From Synaphobranchus kaupii (taxonomy: Eukaryota; Chordata; Actinopteri; Anguilliformes; Synaphobranchidae): a DNA stretch of 64,000 bases. The notes below the pieces were generated by a model. The model made no database searches. It was given only the letters and a program-made list of their open reading frames with translations, and had not been told where the DNA came from. Positions 32,802 through 44,175 of this stretch are shown here, piece after piece. The DNA lies in the NCBI GenBank assembly GCA_029718625.1, contig CM056397.1:1612001-1676000 (forward strand), given 5' to 3'. The position numbers and the translations under genes were made by a program. Position 1 is the stretch's first letter; every line of letters begins with the position of its first letter.

Positions 32802-33101
32802 GGCTGCGTCCCAATATTCTTCACTCCTGTCCTCCACTCCCCCACTACCACTCCTCTCCTACCCGGAAATATGCAAAACTGCCTGAACGTTTTGAGTACA
32901 AGTATTTGCATGTACCGTATACAATGTACCTGACATTGCAGTTTGTGTCGAGATATTAATTAATATGTAACCATTAATATGTAATTAAGATGTAATCAGC
33001 AACATTAGATTAAAACACAAAGATCCGTTTCCGAGGCACGGAGTAGAGGAGGTGGTAGTGGAGGAAGGGAGGGTGCATTTTTCGACTATTGGGACGCACC
33101 C
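32802..33101. mobile_element. Short MITE with GGGTGCGTCCCAATA-type ends
   Basis: 300 bp. Ends GGCTGCGTCCCAATATTC and the inverse GGGTGCGTCCCAATAGTC. Inverted relative to the 1.2 kb relative at 151-1351, sharing both ends and AATCAGCAACATTAGAT-type inner sequence. Confidence 0.65.
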
Positions 33102-34131
33102 AAAGATTCTTGTATTTGAACAATGCAGGCCTAGTTAATCACACCCTGAATTATCTTTGCACCAGAACAAAACAGTGTAACTGCCTCCATTTTGACTCAA
33201 AACAGAGAATTGTCTTCCCTGTAGCTGCCCAGAAATACAATTTAACCCATTTGTTTGGTCAGTATGAATGTGCTTTATATAGTGGAGAGCAATCCTTTTC
33301 TTTTTTCACTCCCCAAAATGGGCTATGCCGTTTAAGGGATCCAATTACTGGGATGACTCAGACCTAAAATGAACAGCTCTTTGCTGCCCGCACGATAATA
33401 TCCTATCCCACAAAGGGCCATCACTAAGCAAGAGCACCGAATTCCACTGCTCTCAGGCAAGTCTTCACCTCTTCTTACTGTCATTCGGGAGACAACTCAA
33501 CTGCTGGTGTTCACATGCCAGCAATTATGGCGGCGGAGCCATAGCATGAGTTAGGGCGGTAGTGTTTGTACATGCTTATTGTTTAAACAATCAAACATTC
33601 AATTAAAGCACTCAAGATCTCAAGTCCAAACACAATGGATACACAGGGCTTCGAGGCATATCCCTCCCCTGGAGGACTCGAGACAATAATAATAGGCTTG
33701 CACAGGTGAAAGTACCGCTCCCCATCGTTCATGTGTAAATATACCTACGTTGCCTGGAGACAAAACGGCGTGAAACGTGTCGGTTTGGTAAGATCCGTGC
33801 CCGCCACGGATACGAGTGGCTTTAAACAGTCCCAGGACTATCCCGAATACATTCAGCTGGAATTCTGAAACGGCGTTCTTATGATTGCTGGTTCCACGAT
33901 ATGGAGGGTTTAGGAGGCCCACATCAGCACTCTGCAGGGCTTAACCTTCCTATTATATTAGCATTTTACGGCCATTTGTGTTAAGGTGTTGTTACCTGGA
34001 AATATAAAGACGTAAAAGTTCCAAATATCTTTTTTTACACATATTTCCTAATTTTCTAGGATGTCTTAAAGATAAATTAAAGAAAATCACAAATTTTTAA
34101 TCAAGTCATTTTGGGTCTAATAAACCCTAAA
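33102..34131. other. Unassigned stretch
   Basis: Non-repetitive, balanced composition. A 92-codon frame at 33089-33367 (+) and a 100-codon frame at 33620-33922 (-) carry no domain I know. It may be host intron or intergenic sequence. Confidence 0.3.
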
Positions 34132-34324
34132 AAGTGGTCCCCAACCCTGTTCCTGGAGATCTACCATCCTGTAGGTTTTCATTTCAATCATAATTTGGAA
34201 CACCCGATTTGACTAATTAGCAGCTCAACAAGATCTCTAGCTGTTAAATGAGGTGTGCTTCGTTAGGGTTGGAGTGAAAACCTACAGGACGGTAGATCTC
34301 CAGGAACAGGGTTGGGGACCACTG
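34132..34324. mobile_element. hAT-type MITE
   Basis: Near-perfect inverted repeat of about 55 bp: AGTGGTCCCCAACCCTGTTC, CTGGAGATCTACCATCCTGT and AGGTTTTCA, with the inverse at the right end finishing GGGACCACTG. CAGTGGT..CCCAACCCTG ends are typical of non-autonomous hAT elements in fish. An 8 bp target duplication is not evident. Confidence 0.75.
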
Positions 34325-36148
34325 CAATAACATAATAGATAGGGTAATTGCTGGTGATTTGAGCACAAGCTGTCTTGGTGGGTAAGCGGAAGACAACTCC
34401 CGGTCCAGCAGCACACAGAAAACGGCATTACGAGAGGAGTCGTGATGCCTCAGATTACAGGCCAAAACTCGCTCAGCATTAAGTAGGAAGTTAATGGGAT
34501 CTCACAGAGGACAAATCAATTAGGAGACATCAGCATGTTTAATCCCCCTCTCTCTCTTTGTAGTGCTAATGAGATCAGACTCTGATTCGCAGCTCAATGA
34601 CTATCCCAAATCAACCACTAGCAGCAAATAACTGACACGCTGAATTTTAGTCCACGGGACGGTAAAAGGAATGTAAAAGGCCAACGCTGGCAAAGGGGTT
34701 TGCCTTGGTTTGCAGGCCGAACATACGACCCCTCACGAGGCGGGGCCACTACCAGTCAGAATGGCCACAGCCGGGTCACCTGTGGAAGCCTGTCTCTGAG
34801 CCGGTTCCTTTGCGACGGAGTGGACGCTGACGAGTGGCCCTCTCAGCGCGGGTAAATAACAGGCATGACATTCGATCGCAAGCCATGGGTTCCACCTGTC
34901 ATAACTTTCACCAGTAAAGCACTCGATACCTCCCTGGCCCCAAACTTCACATACTTTCCAAAGCATCAGAAATCAATGAGGAACAAATTATTCATGGAAA
35001 ACATATCCTGCGCTGAAATGCCATCGTAAGGAACATGAGGGGCGGGGGGATTTATATGGAAACATGCCTACACAAATCATGAATTGTCCCCTGGGATTAT
35101 GGCGGGAGCTGGAGGCTGGAGTGAGTTTTGCGAGTGAGACGTGAGTTTCCTCCCTCTAAAAGCAACCGGGCTTCTGATGACGGCGTTAACCCCGTATCGT
35201 TAAATTGGTTTTTTGTTTTCGGCCTCGCGGACATTAAACATTCAGATCTTTTTCGATCTCTCGTGCCCCGTGCATTTTCTAGTGGCTTCTGTATCTTAGC
35301 TGCTTTGAGGATGAGGCATTTCCATTGTTTTCCCATTTAAGTGATATTGATCATATCTGCCTCCCTCCGGCACTGCAGCTAGCCATCAGTGAGAGCTGGG
35401 TCGCCGCTTCTTCTGATAATCATTGAGGCACAGAGTTCCCCCAGCAGCTATTTGCAAAGCGAGGGAGGGAGGGAGGGAAATAATAATGAACAAACACCCC
35501 CCCGCGCGCACTGCGGGGAAGGGCCGCGGACCATGAGTGCGGCCTCCCCGGGTGATTTACAGACAGACAGGGCACAGGAACGCCATCTCCCCCTGGTTCA
35601 TTCACCTAGAGACCCCTCTCAACCGTTATTCTAACCTCCCTGAGTCGCGTTGTCTTGAGAGAATGCGCGCATCTGCAAGCCCATTTGTTTACTCTAAACT
35701 TTCACATTCCCATTTTATAAATCACTTTCAATAGTCCCCTCCAAACAAAGCTAACAAGTCCACATTGTACCCTCATAGCCATTTTAATTAGCCCACTCCC
35801 TTTAGTAGCCACGTTGCAGTTTTGCTTTTAGTCTCCAATTGCCCACCCTGACACAAATCAAAAACTCACAGACAACAGAGAGTGGCTTTAAAGAGTTGCA
35901 CTCAAAATCAAACAACTGCCCTTTGTTGTGCCCTGTCTCTGGAATATTTCATCTGTCATTGTCACCAAATCCATGGAAATTTCCCATAACAATTACATTT
36001 TATGGAAATAAAAGTAGCACTCCAAGACTTTGATCAATTCATAAGGATCTTTGCATTTTAAACTAGTTTTAAACGTCATATTGTTTCAAACGTCACGTCA
36101 AATTCCATTATGCCACCACGACCAGCTAAAATAAATGGGAGTTGTTTA
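34325..36148. other. Unassigned, repeat-poor stretch
   Basis: 1.8 kb without recognised repeats. At 34680-35640 it is GC-balanced, with purine run GAGGGAGGGAGGGAGGGA (35461-35478) and CCCCCCCGCGCGCACTGCGG (about 35499-35518). Good candidate for host regulatory or exonic sequence, but no reading frame shows a known domain. Confidence 0.3.
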
Positions 36149-36152
36149 TACG

Positions 36153-37786
36153 TGTAAGGAATATTCATTTAAATCTATACACGGAGTGTCACTTATGTAC
36201 TGCGATACGCCACTACCATCCTTATACAACTGGTGGCATGGTTTTTGTAAAATAAATCAGTCTCATAAAATTTATATATTATTCTAAAGAGAATATACTA
36301 ATTAAAAATGGGTAACTTTAAATAATAATTAAATTAATTACCAATAAAATTACACATTAATAATTGTCTTAGCAAAATCACAATATCATGTACTCAGTTG
36401 ATACCGAATTAATATAAGTGATCCAGCTAGAAGGTGAAGGCATTTTGGGGAATCCTTGCGATTAGCATTGGCTGATTCAGTTCACCACAAGAGCAATATT
36501 AATACAGGCAATCTTGGATAAATGTAAGTTTATTGAACACAAAGTACCAAACAGAGCAAGGCACGATTCACTACTATAATGTACAACAAACTATGTGTGT
36601 GTGTGTGTGTGTGGGGTGCGTTGGGCGCATGTGGGGTTTCCATGTTCTCCTGCGTGTGGGGGGTTGCCTCGGACACGTGTTCAGAGAGAACAAAGAAACT
36701 AAAATGGAGGGAGGTTTGAAACTAGCTTTCGCTGGAGCTAGCTAATGGTGGCGCATGAACCATACCATACACATAGGGGATAGCTGTAAGCTTATCAATG
36801 CGTGTGCGTTGAGATCAGCGTGCAGTGTTAATATTACGACTGGTTAGTGTTTAAAGACAGATCACATGCAAGATACGTTCTGTGCGTGATGCATTAAACC
36901 TAATGCAGCGTGGTGGATGGCTTACAGCCATCCAAAGTAAAACGGTAACACAAAACTTTTACATAACACACATTAACCATTCAATAGTACAGTTACATAC
37001 ATCCAGTCACAACATGTTGCGGTTGCTAACTAATATCCCATTGCCCATGTTACAGCCTTACTTGAATCAAAGTCTTTTTGATGGTTTCCTGCGTTGGATT
37101 GCACACTCACAACGAAAGGGGGAAAACCGGTCGCCCAATCCTGTGGTTGCAGTTCGTAGGGTGGTGATAGATAGGGGAACCAGCCACCTCATCTTGGGTC
37201 CCTGGAACCGGTTTCTTTCGTCGTCAGGGTTGCAGTTCGTAGGGGTGGATAATGGAACCGGTCGCATTATTTCTCCCGAACTATGCAGCGTCATCCTACT
37301 GCAGACCGCTTGTCTCTTTTGGGACTCACTGGCGGTGCTCTGCTGCAGGATCAGAGGGGCTGCGTGGTCTGCTTGGTGGTTCTTCTTGACCACCGGGTGC
37401 TCGCGTTGCCTCCTTGCGTCTCGTCTACGGTCCTCCGTGGCCAATAGCCGGGGGTAGATGAGCCCGCCTCGCTCAGTTGGATCGGTGTTATGGACGACCG
37501 TGCTTCCTTGTGGAGCAAGGGCGCTTCGTCGGGCGTGTAGGCCGCGGGGGCCGTGAAACAAGACAGTGAAGGCCCTGCCGAGTTGAGAGGACGAACTGGG
37601 AAGAACTGGGGAGAGCCCTCACTGTGTTGCCCCTTTTATCAACTTTATTGCCAGTCACGCATTCCACTGTGCAGTATCACATTACAGTGCGGAAATCACA
37701 ACTGGTACAACGTCCTACGTCACTTCCAACGTGGAGGAGGAGCCTCCTGTGGACTGTATGGAATTGTAGTTCCTGTTGTCCCTACA
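36153..37786 (-). mobile_element. Solo LTR, retrovirus-like family, 4 bp target duplication
   Basis: On the minus strand it starts TGTAGGGACAACAGGAACTA and ends ATTCCTTACA. TACG flanks both sides (36149-36152 and 37787-37790). A reverse-complement polyadenylation signal (TTTATT) lies near 36523. It shares both termini with the LTR at 59560-60773. Length 1634 bp. There are no internal genes, so it formed by recombination between two LTRs. Confidence 0.8.
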
Positions 37787-37975
37787 TACGCTTGCCAGAA
37801 TATAACTTGTTTTAGTTTTTAAAACCCTTATGTAATTTGATATATGTTAAAACATTATTGTGCACTTAAAATAAAAAGCAATAAAAATTTGAAGCAATTT
37901 TCACCTGTCGGGTAAGTGAGGACTAGGTAAAATGTGTATTATCTGAATCCAGCGGTTCCAACAGTCAATGCCCTT

Positions 37976-39862
37976 TGTCATGGTTTTGGACCCTGTGGTC
38001 CTATGCGGTCGTTTTCCTCGGTGGCCACGCGAGGGCGCTGCCCTGTTGGTAGAGGCTTGCTCCGCCCTGCTGAGTTGGGGGAGTTTCTGGTTAAGCATTT
38101 TCACCTGTTGCGTGGTCACCTGAGAGTTATTTAAGCCTACCGTTCCCTTCATTCGGGGCTTCGACATTAATTGTTAATTATTTTGTATGGTGGTGTATTT
38201 GGCTGTGAGTGCTCGTACCATTTTGGCTACTCGCCCATTTTTAGCGTCTCTTTGTAGAGGCAGGGCTTATTTCTTGCTGGCTTAGGTGGTTAATTATCTC
38301 GTAGAAGTTTTGGGACCGTAAATCTCTGCTCTATTTTGCCTTTAGTGCTTTTTCTCCGAGTATGGAGTTTTGGGCGATTCTGTTCAGAACTGTAGTTCTG
38401 CTCGCCCTTCGGCACATGTCTTCCCATTGGGAGATCAGGCGTTTCGCTTCTACTTAGTTATTAGCTCGTAGAAGTATAGAGTAGCAGTTCTTTGTTCCTT
38501 TTTCGCCTTTGATTGATCTTCTTACTGAGATACCTGGCATTTTAGCTTCTACTCACTTCCGGGTTACGGTAAGCCAGTAAGTAGCTTCGGTACGTTTATT
38601 CCCTGTTGTCTCCTTCTCGTGGACTACGTTCCCCTTTGTTGTGAGTCAGGGTTTTTATTTATATTTAGAGGCTTTCGTGCTATTATGTTTGCGTAGGTCT
38701 TTTGTTGCAGCTATCCTGTTCGCCCTTTTTGCCTGCGAGACGATTTTGTTGTGAACTGTTGTTATGTTTCGTTCTCCGGGTGTGTTGTCTCCTTATGTGG
38801 AGCTTGGGCGATGTTGTGGACGTGTTGTGTTTGACTGCGTGTTTATACTAATAGCCTCGGAACGTTAGCTCTCTGTTCCATTTCGCCTCGTTTTCATTCA
38901 TTCGTTTACTTAGAGGCTAGGGTGGTTGTTCCTATTTAAGCTTGCGTTAGTCTGTGAATAGTAAAGTTATGGGACGACGGTGCTTCGTCGGCTCACCTGT
39001 AAAATGTTTCTCTCTCCTGGGAGATCGGGCCTTTTTATATCACCATGGAACGTTAAATCTCTGTTCCTGTTCGCCTCGTTACATTTCTCCTTACTGAGAG
39101 GCAGGGCTTGTGCTTGTTAGTCAGTTTAGCCGATGGGTTCGGTGCAACTGTCCTATTCGTCTTTTGTGCTTTTTCTCCGGGTGTGGAGATTAGGGCGATT
39201 CTGTTCAGAACTGTGTTCTGTTCGCCCCTCGGTGCATGTCGTCTCATGTTGAGACCGGACGATGTTGTGGACATGTTTGCGTGTGACTGCGAGCCTCAAA
39301 CTATGCCTTGGAACATTAATTATCTGTTCCTTTGCCTCGTTTCATCTGCTGTCTGAGAGGTTAAGGCGTGGCTCTGTTTTTAAGCTTGGTCATTTTTGCT
39401 GGTAAGGTTATGGGACTGCGGTTCTCCGTCGGCTCGCCTGTAAAATGTTTCTTCCCCCTGGGAGATCGGGCGTTTACCCTCCTTTAAGTTCCGCATATGA
39501 CTGTTAGTTCTAGCTTATGTAATTAGCCACTTATCATATCTGTTCTTTCGCCTCCTCTTATTAAATTATTTCATTCTTTATTTGTGTACTGTATTTATTT
39601 GTGCCTTTTCGCTACTCGCCCGTTTATTGTGTCTCGTTACCGAGACAGGGCGTGTATTATGTCTGGCTGTTCAGATTCCTGTCCTAGCGCTCTACCTTGC
39701 GTTTGACAGTTAGCCGGTTAGTAGCGTCTGTAATGGTGTTCGTTTGTTCGTTGTCTTGTCTCCTCCCTTATCTGCGGGTATCCCGCCTTAGTGGCCTAAG
39801 GGCTTTATGAATCCCCTTGCTGCGTTTGGCTCCTCCTTCCTCACACGTCACGCCCCATTACA
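37976..39862 (+). mobile_element. Solo Gypsy-type LTR, 1887 bp, 5 bp target duplication
   Basis: Starts TGTCATGGTTTTGGACCC, ends CCCCATTACA, flanked by CCCTT (37971-37975 and 39863-39867). Homologous in reverse to 4505-6077. The interior is an array of short hairpins such as CTCCGAGTATGGAG, CTCCTTATGTGGAG, GTCTCATGTTGAGAC and GTCTCGTTACCGAGAC, most followed within about 8 bases by GGGCG or a variant, and a block of about 430 bp (near 38890-39030 and 39335-39475, sharing GGCTCGCCTGTAAAATGTTT-type sequence) is duplicated. No protein is encoded. Confidence 0.9.
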
Positions 39863-39867
39863 CCCTT

Positions 39868-41101
39868 GTTAAAACGTTCAGCACTCTGAATACTGAACAC
39901 AAGCGATATTGCGTGCTAGAACCCCTCACTTAACCTACATTCAAAATAAGCTTTACGTGATTTAATTTAATAATAATTATTAAAAATGACAATCATCAAT
40001 TAAATCGCCGAATTCTTTGATAGGTAAGTCGAACAGTAACCTGGTGGATCAACCAACAAGCCAAAACAAAGTCTAAATCAGGTCTTGAGATTAAGTAATT
40101 TTATTAAATGAAAACATTCAATTAGAATAATGACTGGGAATCATACATTCACGAAGGAATGTAGGCTGACTACTTATAATTTACAAAATGGAAGACATTA
40201 AACCAGACATTAATTTGGATATACCAGTAAAAGAGAGATAAGCCAAAAATTGCCAATATTATTTACCCTTCAGCTGAACAGGAACAAAAGGAAACGCACA
40301 AGGAACCAAAAGGATGACTTCTCCAAACAAACTCCACAATTGACTAACTTCTTTTTCTGCGGTACACTCATAAAATACCTCCACAGGGAGACCATCCCTG
40401 TCCTGATTGGGTTAAGGTATGGGGGGGGGTCATTTATGACAAAGACTGGCTTATCTTTGATGTTGGGGGGTGAGAGTGAGAGAGTGACAGAGATAGAGAG
40501 AAGGGGGGAAATATTAGATATCCTACACACCCTGAAATTCAAAGTTCAATAGAAAAATAAGAGACCCAATGAGTGGGCCGTGATGGAAGTCTGTGCATGA
40601 CGAGGAAAGATTACCTGTGATGAACTGTGCTGTGGCAGCACTTCGCAAGCAGGATGCTTCATGTGTGTATCTGAGTCTGCAACATACGCAGTCAGCTGCG
40701 AGAGGTTTATTGCCCGGGGGGTTAATAAAGCAGGGGGGTCAGACAGGATCGCTGGGAGTGCGACTCTGAGCAGGGAAGTTTGCTTTTACGTGTTTTCTTT
40801 GGTCCCTCAGAAAACAGGGAGTTCCCAAGATCCGTCTTCTTGGGGAGAAAGTCCATAAAACCACAACGACGTAGCTGCAGCCACATGTCTAGAACATTAT
40901 TGCAAAAAGTGATCCCGAGGGGACAACCACTCTTAAATTTTACTATGGTAACTATGAGGCTCTCCCGTCTCAGTGTTGAGGAACTCCTGTGGCTCTGTCT
41001 CTTTTTTATTTGCAGTTCCAGTTTCATTTATGTTTGCAATTGACAATTTTCCTGCCTCCTTCAGGCGGTTTTTTAACCCCTGCCACCCATTTACCCCTCC
41101 A

Positions 41102-41134
<33 letters not shown>

Positions 41135-41303
41135 TTTACAATGCACATACACAGACACATTTACAATGCACACACACATGCATGTAGAGACATTATACAA
41201 ACATTAACATATTTTTAAACACAATACATTTAAAGGCAGTGAACAGAAAAAATGTTGATCCAAAAGCATTCTAAGTGTGAAGGATATTTCAATACAGGGT
41301 TTC
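39868..41303. other. Unassigned, possibly an older antisense LTR
   Basis: At 39950-40110 there is AT-rich sequence with TTTTATTAAA that resembles the polyadenylation region of the LTRs at 36153 and 59560, on the minus strand. No matching ends were found. CA repeat at 41102-41127. No gene. Confidence 0.3.
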
Positions 41304-42283
41304 TGTGAGGCACCTGTATTCCATCCCGGGTTTTCCCATTGTCTCACAGTCCACCCCGTGTTTTCCCTCTCTCCCTCCTACTTGTGTCCTGCACTCCCCA
41401 CACCTGAATTGTGTTTTCCTCTCGTGTCCTTGTTACCCTTCTCCCACCTGTTGCTCGTTTTGTCCTCGTCATGTCTTGTATATGGTCTGCCCTGTCTCTT
41501 TGTTCAAGGCTGGCCCATCTTGTGTTGCTCGTCTATTTTGTGAGCTGGGTTTCCCGTTGTGGTCTTGTCTTGTCTTGTCTTGTACCCCCCGGTTATGTAC
41601 CCTCGTGTCATGGACCCCCTCCTCTTGTCTAGGTCTTGTCTTGTCTCGGTCTTGTTCTCTCCAGGCTCCCCTGTTCCTGTCCCTCCTTGTTGCTGTTCCC
41701 CCACGGCTAGAGTGCCGTCGCGGCCCCCCCGCGCTATCCGCGGGACCCCCACACCTGTTCCTACCCCTAGGCTGAGTGCCGCCCCCAGGTTTTGAGCGTG
41801 TGTTCCCTGGGCCTCCCCTGCACCTGTTCCTGACCCCACGGCCGGTGTGCCGTCCTTAGGCTGGACCCCACGGCCTGGGTCACGTCTGGTTCCTGTTCCC
41901 CCACGGCTAGAGTGCCGTCGCGGGCCCCCCGCGCTATCCGCGGGACCCCCGCACCCGTTCCTGACCCCATGGCAGGCGTGCTGTCCTTAAGCTGGACCCC
42001 ACGGCCTGGGTGACGTCTTGTTCTTTTTCCCCCGCAGCCTGAGCGCCGTCCCTGCCCAGCCTGGTTCCTGACCCCCTCCTTAGTTTCTGACCTCTCCTTA
42101 GCTCCGGACCTCTCTTTAGTTCCTTACCGACCCGTCCAGTTCCCGACCTGTCCTGTTCCTGCCACGCCTGTCTCTGTTTTGCCCCTGCCTGTGTTTCAAT
42201 AAATGTACTCCCTGTGGAGTTTCCCCTTGAGCCGTCTCCGAGTCTTGCGTTTGGGTCCGGTCCCCCCTGCGGGAAGCCTAACA
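41304..42283 (+). mobile_element. Solo Gypsy-type LTR with GC-rich tandem repeats
   Basis: Starts TGTGAGGCACCTG, ends GAAGCCTAACA, flanked by GTTTC (41299-41303 and 42284-42288). An AATAAA lies near 42199, followed by a GTCTCCGAGTCTTGCGTTTG segment that also occurs, slightly changed, in the LTR at 45326-46337, so the two families are related. The middle has imperfect GC-rich repeats: the unit from CCCCCACGGCTAGAGTGCCG occurs at 41698 and 41897, and the unit with CTGGACCCCACGGCCTGGGT at 41860 and 41992. Confidence 0.85.
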
Positions 42284-42288
42284 GTTTC

Positions 42289-42789
42289 CCATTAATGTAT
42301 TAAAATGTTGCAGCCCGCCAGTTTAATTTCAACCACCACAGTTTCAAATTGATTAAAAAAAAATCCTAATTTGAAATTGTAGGCTTATGTGCTTCCACAT
42401 CGCTTCAAAAAGACCCTCTCTTCACCCTGGTCGATGCACCTCCCCCCATGCTTACATACAAAACTCGCCGCACACAGAGGCTGCATCTGCTCACGAGTTG
42501 TTTGCGAAAGTTAAACCCTCTGTGGTACACTATAATGGATACATATTGTTTCAGCATTAACATAGCCAAGCTCTTGACTGTTAGAATATTAATTTATCAT
42601 CACCTAACGTAACAAGGTTATAAAATAGGCTATTTCAATTTTTTTTTTACAACTAATGTTATCTCACGAGCTAACCTGAAAATAAAAACAAAATAATATA
42701 CCCTAGTTCATGTATATTGTATCTCGTGGAAGATAATACTAAGGTTATTCAAGGGAGATATCAGCATTCACCCAAATTATCTGGGTCGC
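42289..42789. other. Unassigned stretch
   Basis: A/T-rich, no gene or repeat recognised. Confidence 0.3.
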
Positions 42790-43103
42790 TATAATCTGTT
42801 CTCCTTTTCTAATACCTCCGTCCATGCTCTCTCGTGTAGAGAGTTAGAGGTATTTTCATTTGTTCTACTCTCAGCTCTATTTTTTCTGGGCTTATTTTCT
42901 GTTGTTCTTACCTCCGTTTAGTTCTCTCTCTATTCGGAGGTATTTTCTGCCTGTCTGCTCTACTCGAGTCTCGCCCTATTTGTTGGGTTGTTTTTCTTCC
43001 CTGTTGCGGACACAGTTCCGCTTTTGTGGTATTCCACTCCGTGGTTTACTTTTAGATTCCTCTCTGTCGCGTCTGGTCCTCCGAACCCGACTCCCCCATT
43101 ATA
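42790..43103 (+). mobile_element. 3' part of an LTR preceding Gypsy element 1
   Basis: Contains nested hairpins, for example TAATACCTC paired with GAGGTATTT around CTCTCTCGTGTAGAGAG, and TACCTCCG paired with CGGAGGTA. It ends CGCGTCTGGTCCTCCGAA..CCCCCATTATA, parallel to the 3' end of the solo LTR at 22690-23469. The LTR start is missing. Confidence 0.6.
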
Positions 43104-43117
43104 GAACATCGAATAAT

Positions 43118-44175
43118 ATGGAGGGACTAGCGACACCGCAGGGAAATAAGCAAGTGCTGGCCGCCCAGAGCTCTGCCTGGGCCTCTCATGAGGAGGGCAT
43201 TCTTGCCCTCCAGGCCAGGCAGCAGGCCATGCAGGCTCAGCAGGACCAGCCGATGGACCAGCTGCACTACCAGGGAGACTGTCTGCGGGAGTTGGCGGAC
43301 AGTCTCCGCGCACTGTCCCACCAGTCGCACAAGCACCGGTTAACCCCATTCCTTTGTCCCTGCCCTTCACCACTAGGGAGCCTAAGCTCCAACTGCCACT
43401 TCGGTACAGTAGGGAAACAGGGAAGTGCCGCGGCTTTTTAACCCAGTGTTTGATTTTCTTTAAAGCCCAGCATTCCCGGTTTGCTACCCAGGAGTCCTAG
43501 GTAGCATTTATTTTATTGCTCCTGACCGAGACTGCTCTCGCTTGGGCGGACCCTCTAATTCGGGCTGACACTCCGGTCATGAGCGACGCAAATAGGCTGA
43601 TGGACCCATCTCCGACAGGGTACCGACACTGTGGTAGCGTTTTCTATCACCTTCCGAGCACTGGCAGGGGAGACGGGGTGGTCCCCTTCAGTCTCTGTTC
43701 CTTAATGCTTTATCGGATCCCATTAAGGACGCCTTGCCGTGCTCGAGCCACCTTCCATGTTCGGTACCCTGGTCATCATAGCCATTTGCGTCGACAACCG
43801 CATCAGAGAGCGAAAGAGAAAGACGGGAGCGGAGAGACCGTGCGGTTCGCCATCTCTCTTCCGCCTACTCCTCCTTTGAAGGGGAGGAGCCTATGCAGGT
43901 GGACTGTGCCTCTCTGCACGAGCCAAGACAATCTAAACCGCGAGAGGAGTGGTGTCATTACTGCAGGTGCAGGGGGCACTTGAAGGATCAGTGCACGAAA
44001 TTGAGGGTTTTGCTAGGGAGACCAGGTACCCTAGCGAGACATAATGGTACTGTCCCGCAGACGTTATTGCCGGTTCAACTGTTCTGGAATAAGCGCTCGG
44101 CTAATGTGGACGCTTTTATCGATTCCGGAGCAGTGTCTTGTGGATGCCAAATGGGCCCAAGAACATAAAATGCCC
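43118..44175 (+). pseudogene. Gypsy element 1 gag and protease start
   Basis: Starts MEGLATPQGNKQVLAAQSSA just after the LTR remnant, with a coiled-coil region rich in Q and A (LQARQQAMQAQQDQPMDQL). Frameshifts follow near 43380 and later. A zinc knuckle CHYCRCRGHLKDQC (CX2CX4HX4C, 43953-43994) identifies the nucleocapsid, and VDAFIDSGA (about 44107-44133) is the aspartic protease active site with DSG. Would package and mature the element's RNA particle. Not functional because the frames are broken. Confidence 0.75.

Noticed and set aside
37067..37561. 164-codon minus-strand frame inside an LTR
   Set aside because: Lies in the 36153-37786 LTR, has no known domain, and LTRs of this family normally carry no gene.
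41305..41970. Several long GC-rich frames on both strands as genes
   Set aside because: All lie within a solo LTR with exact target duplication and reflect GC-rich tandem repeats.
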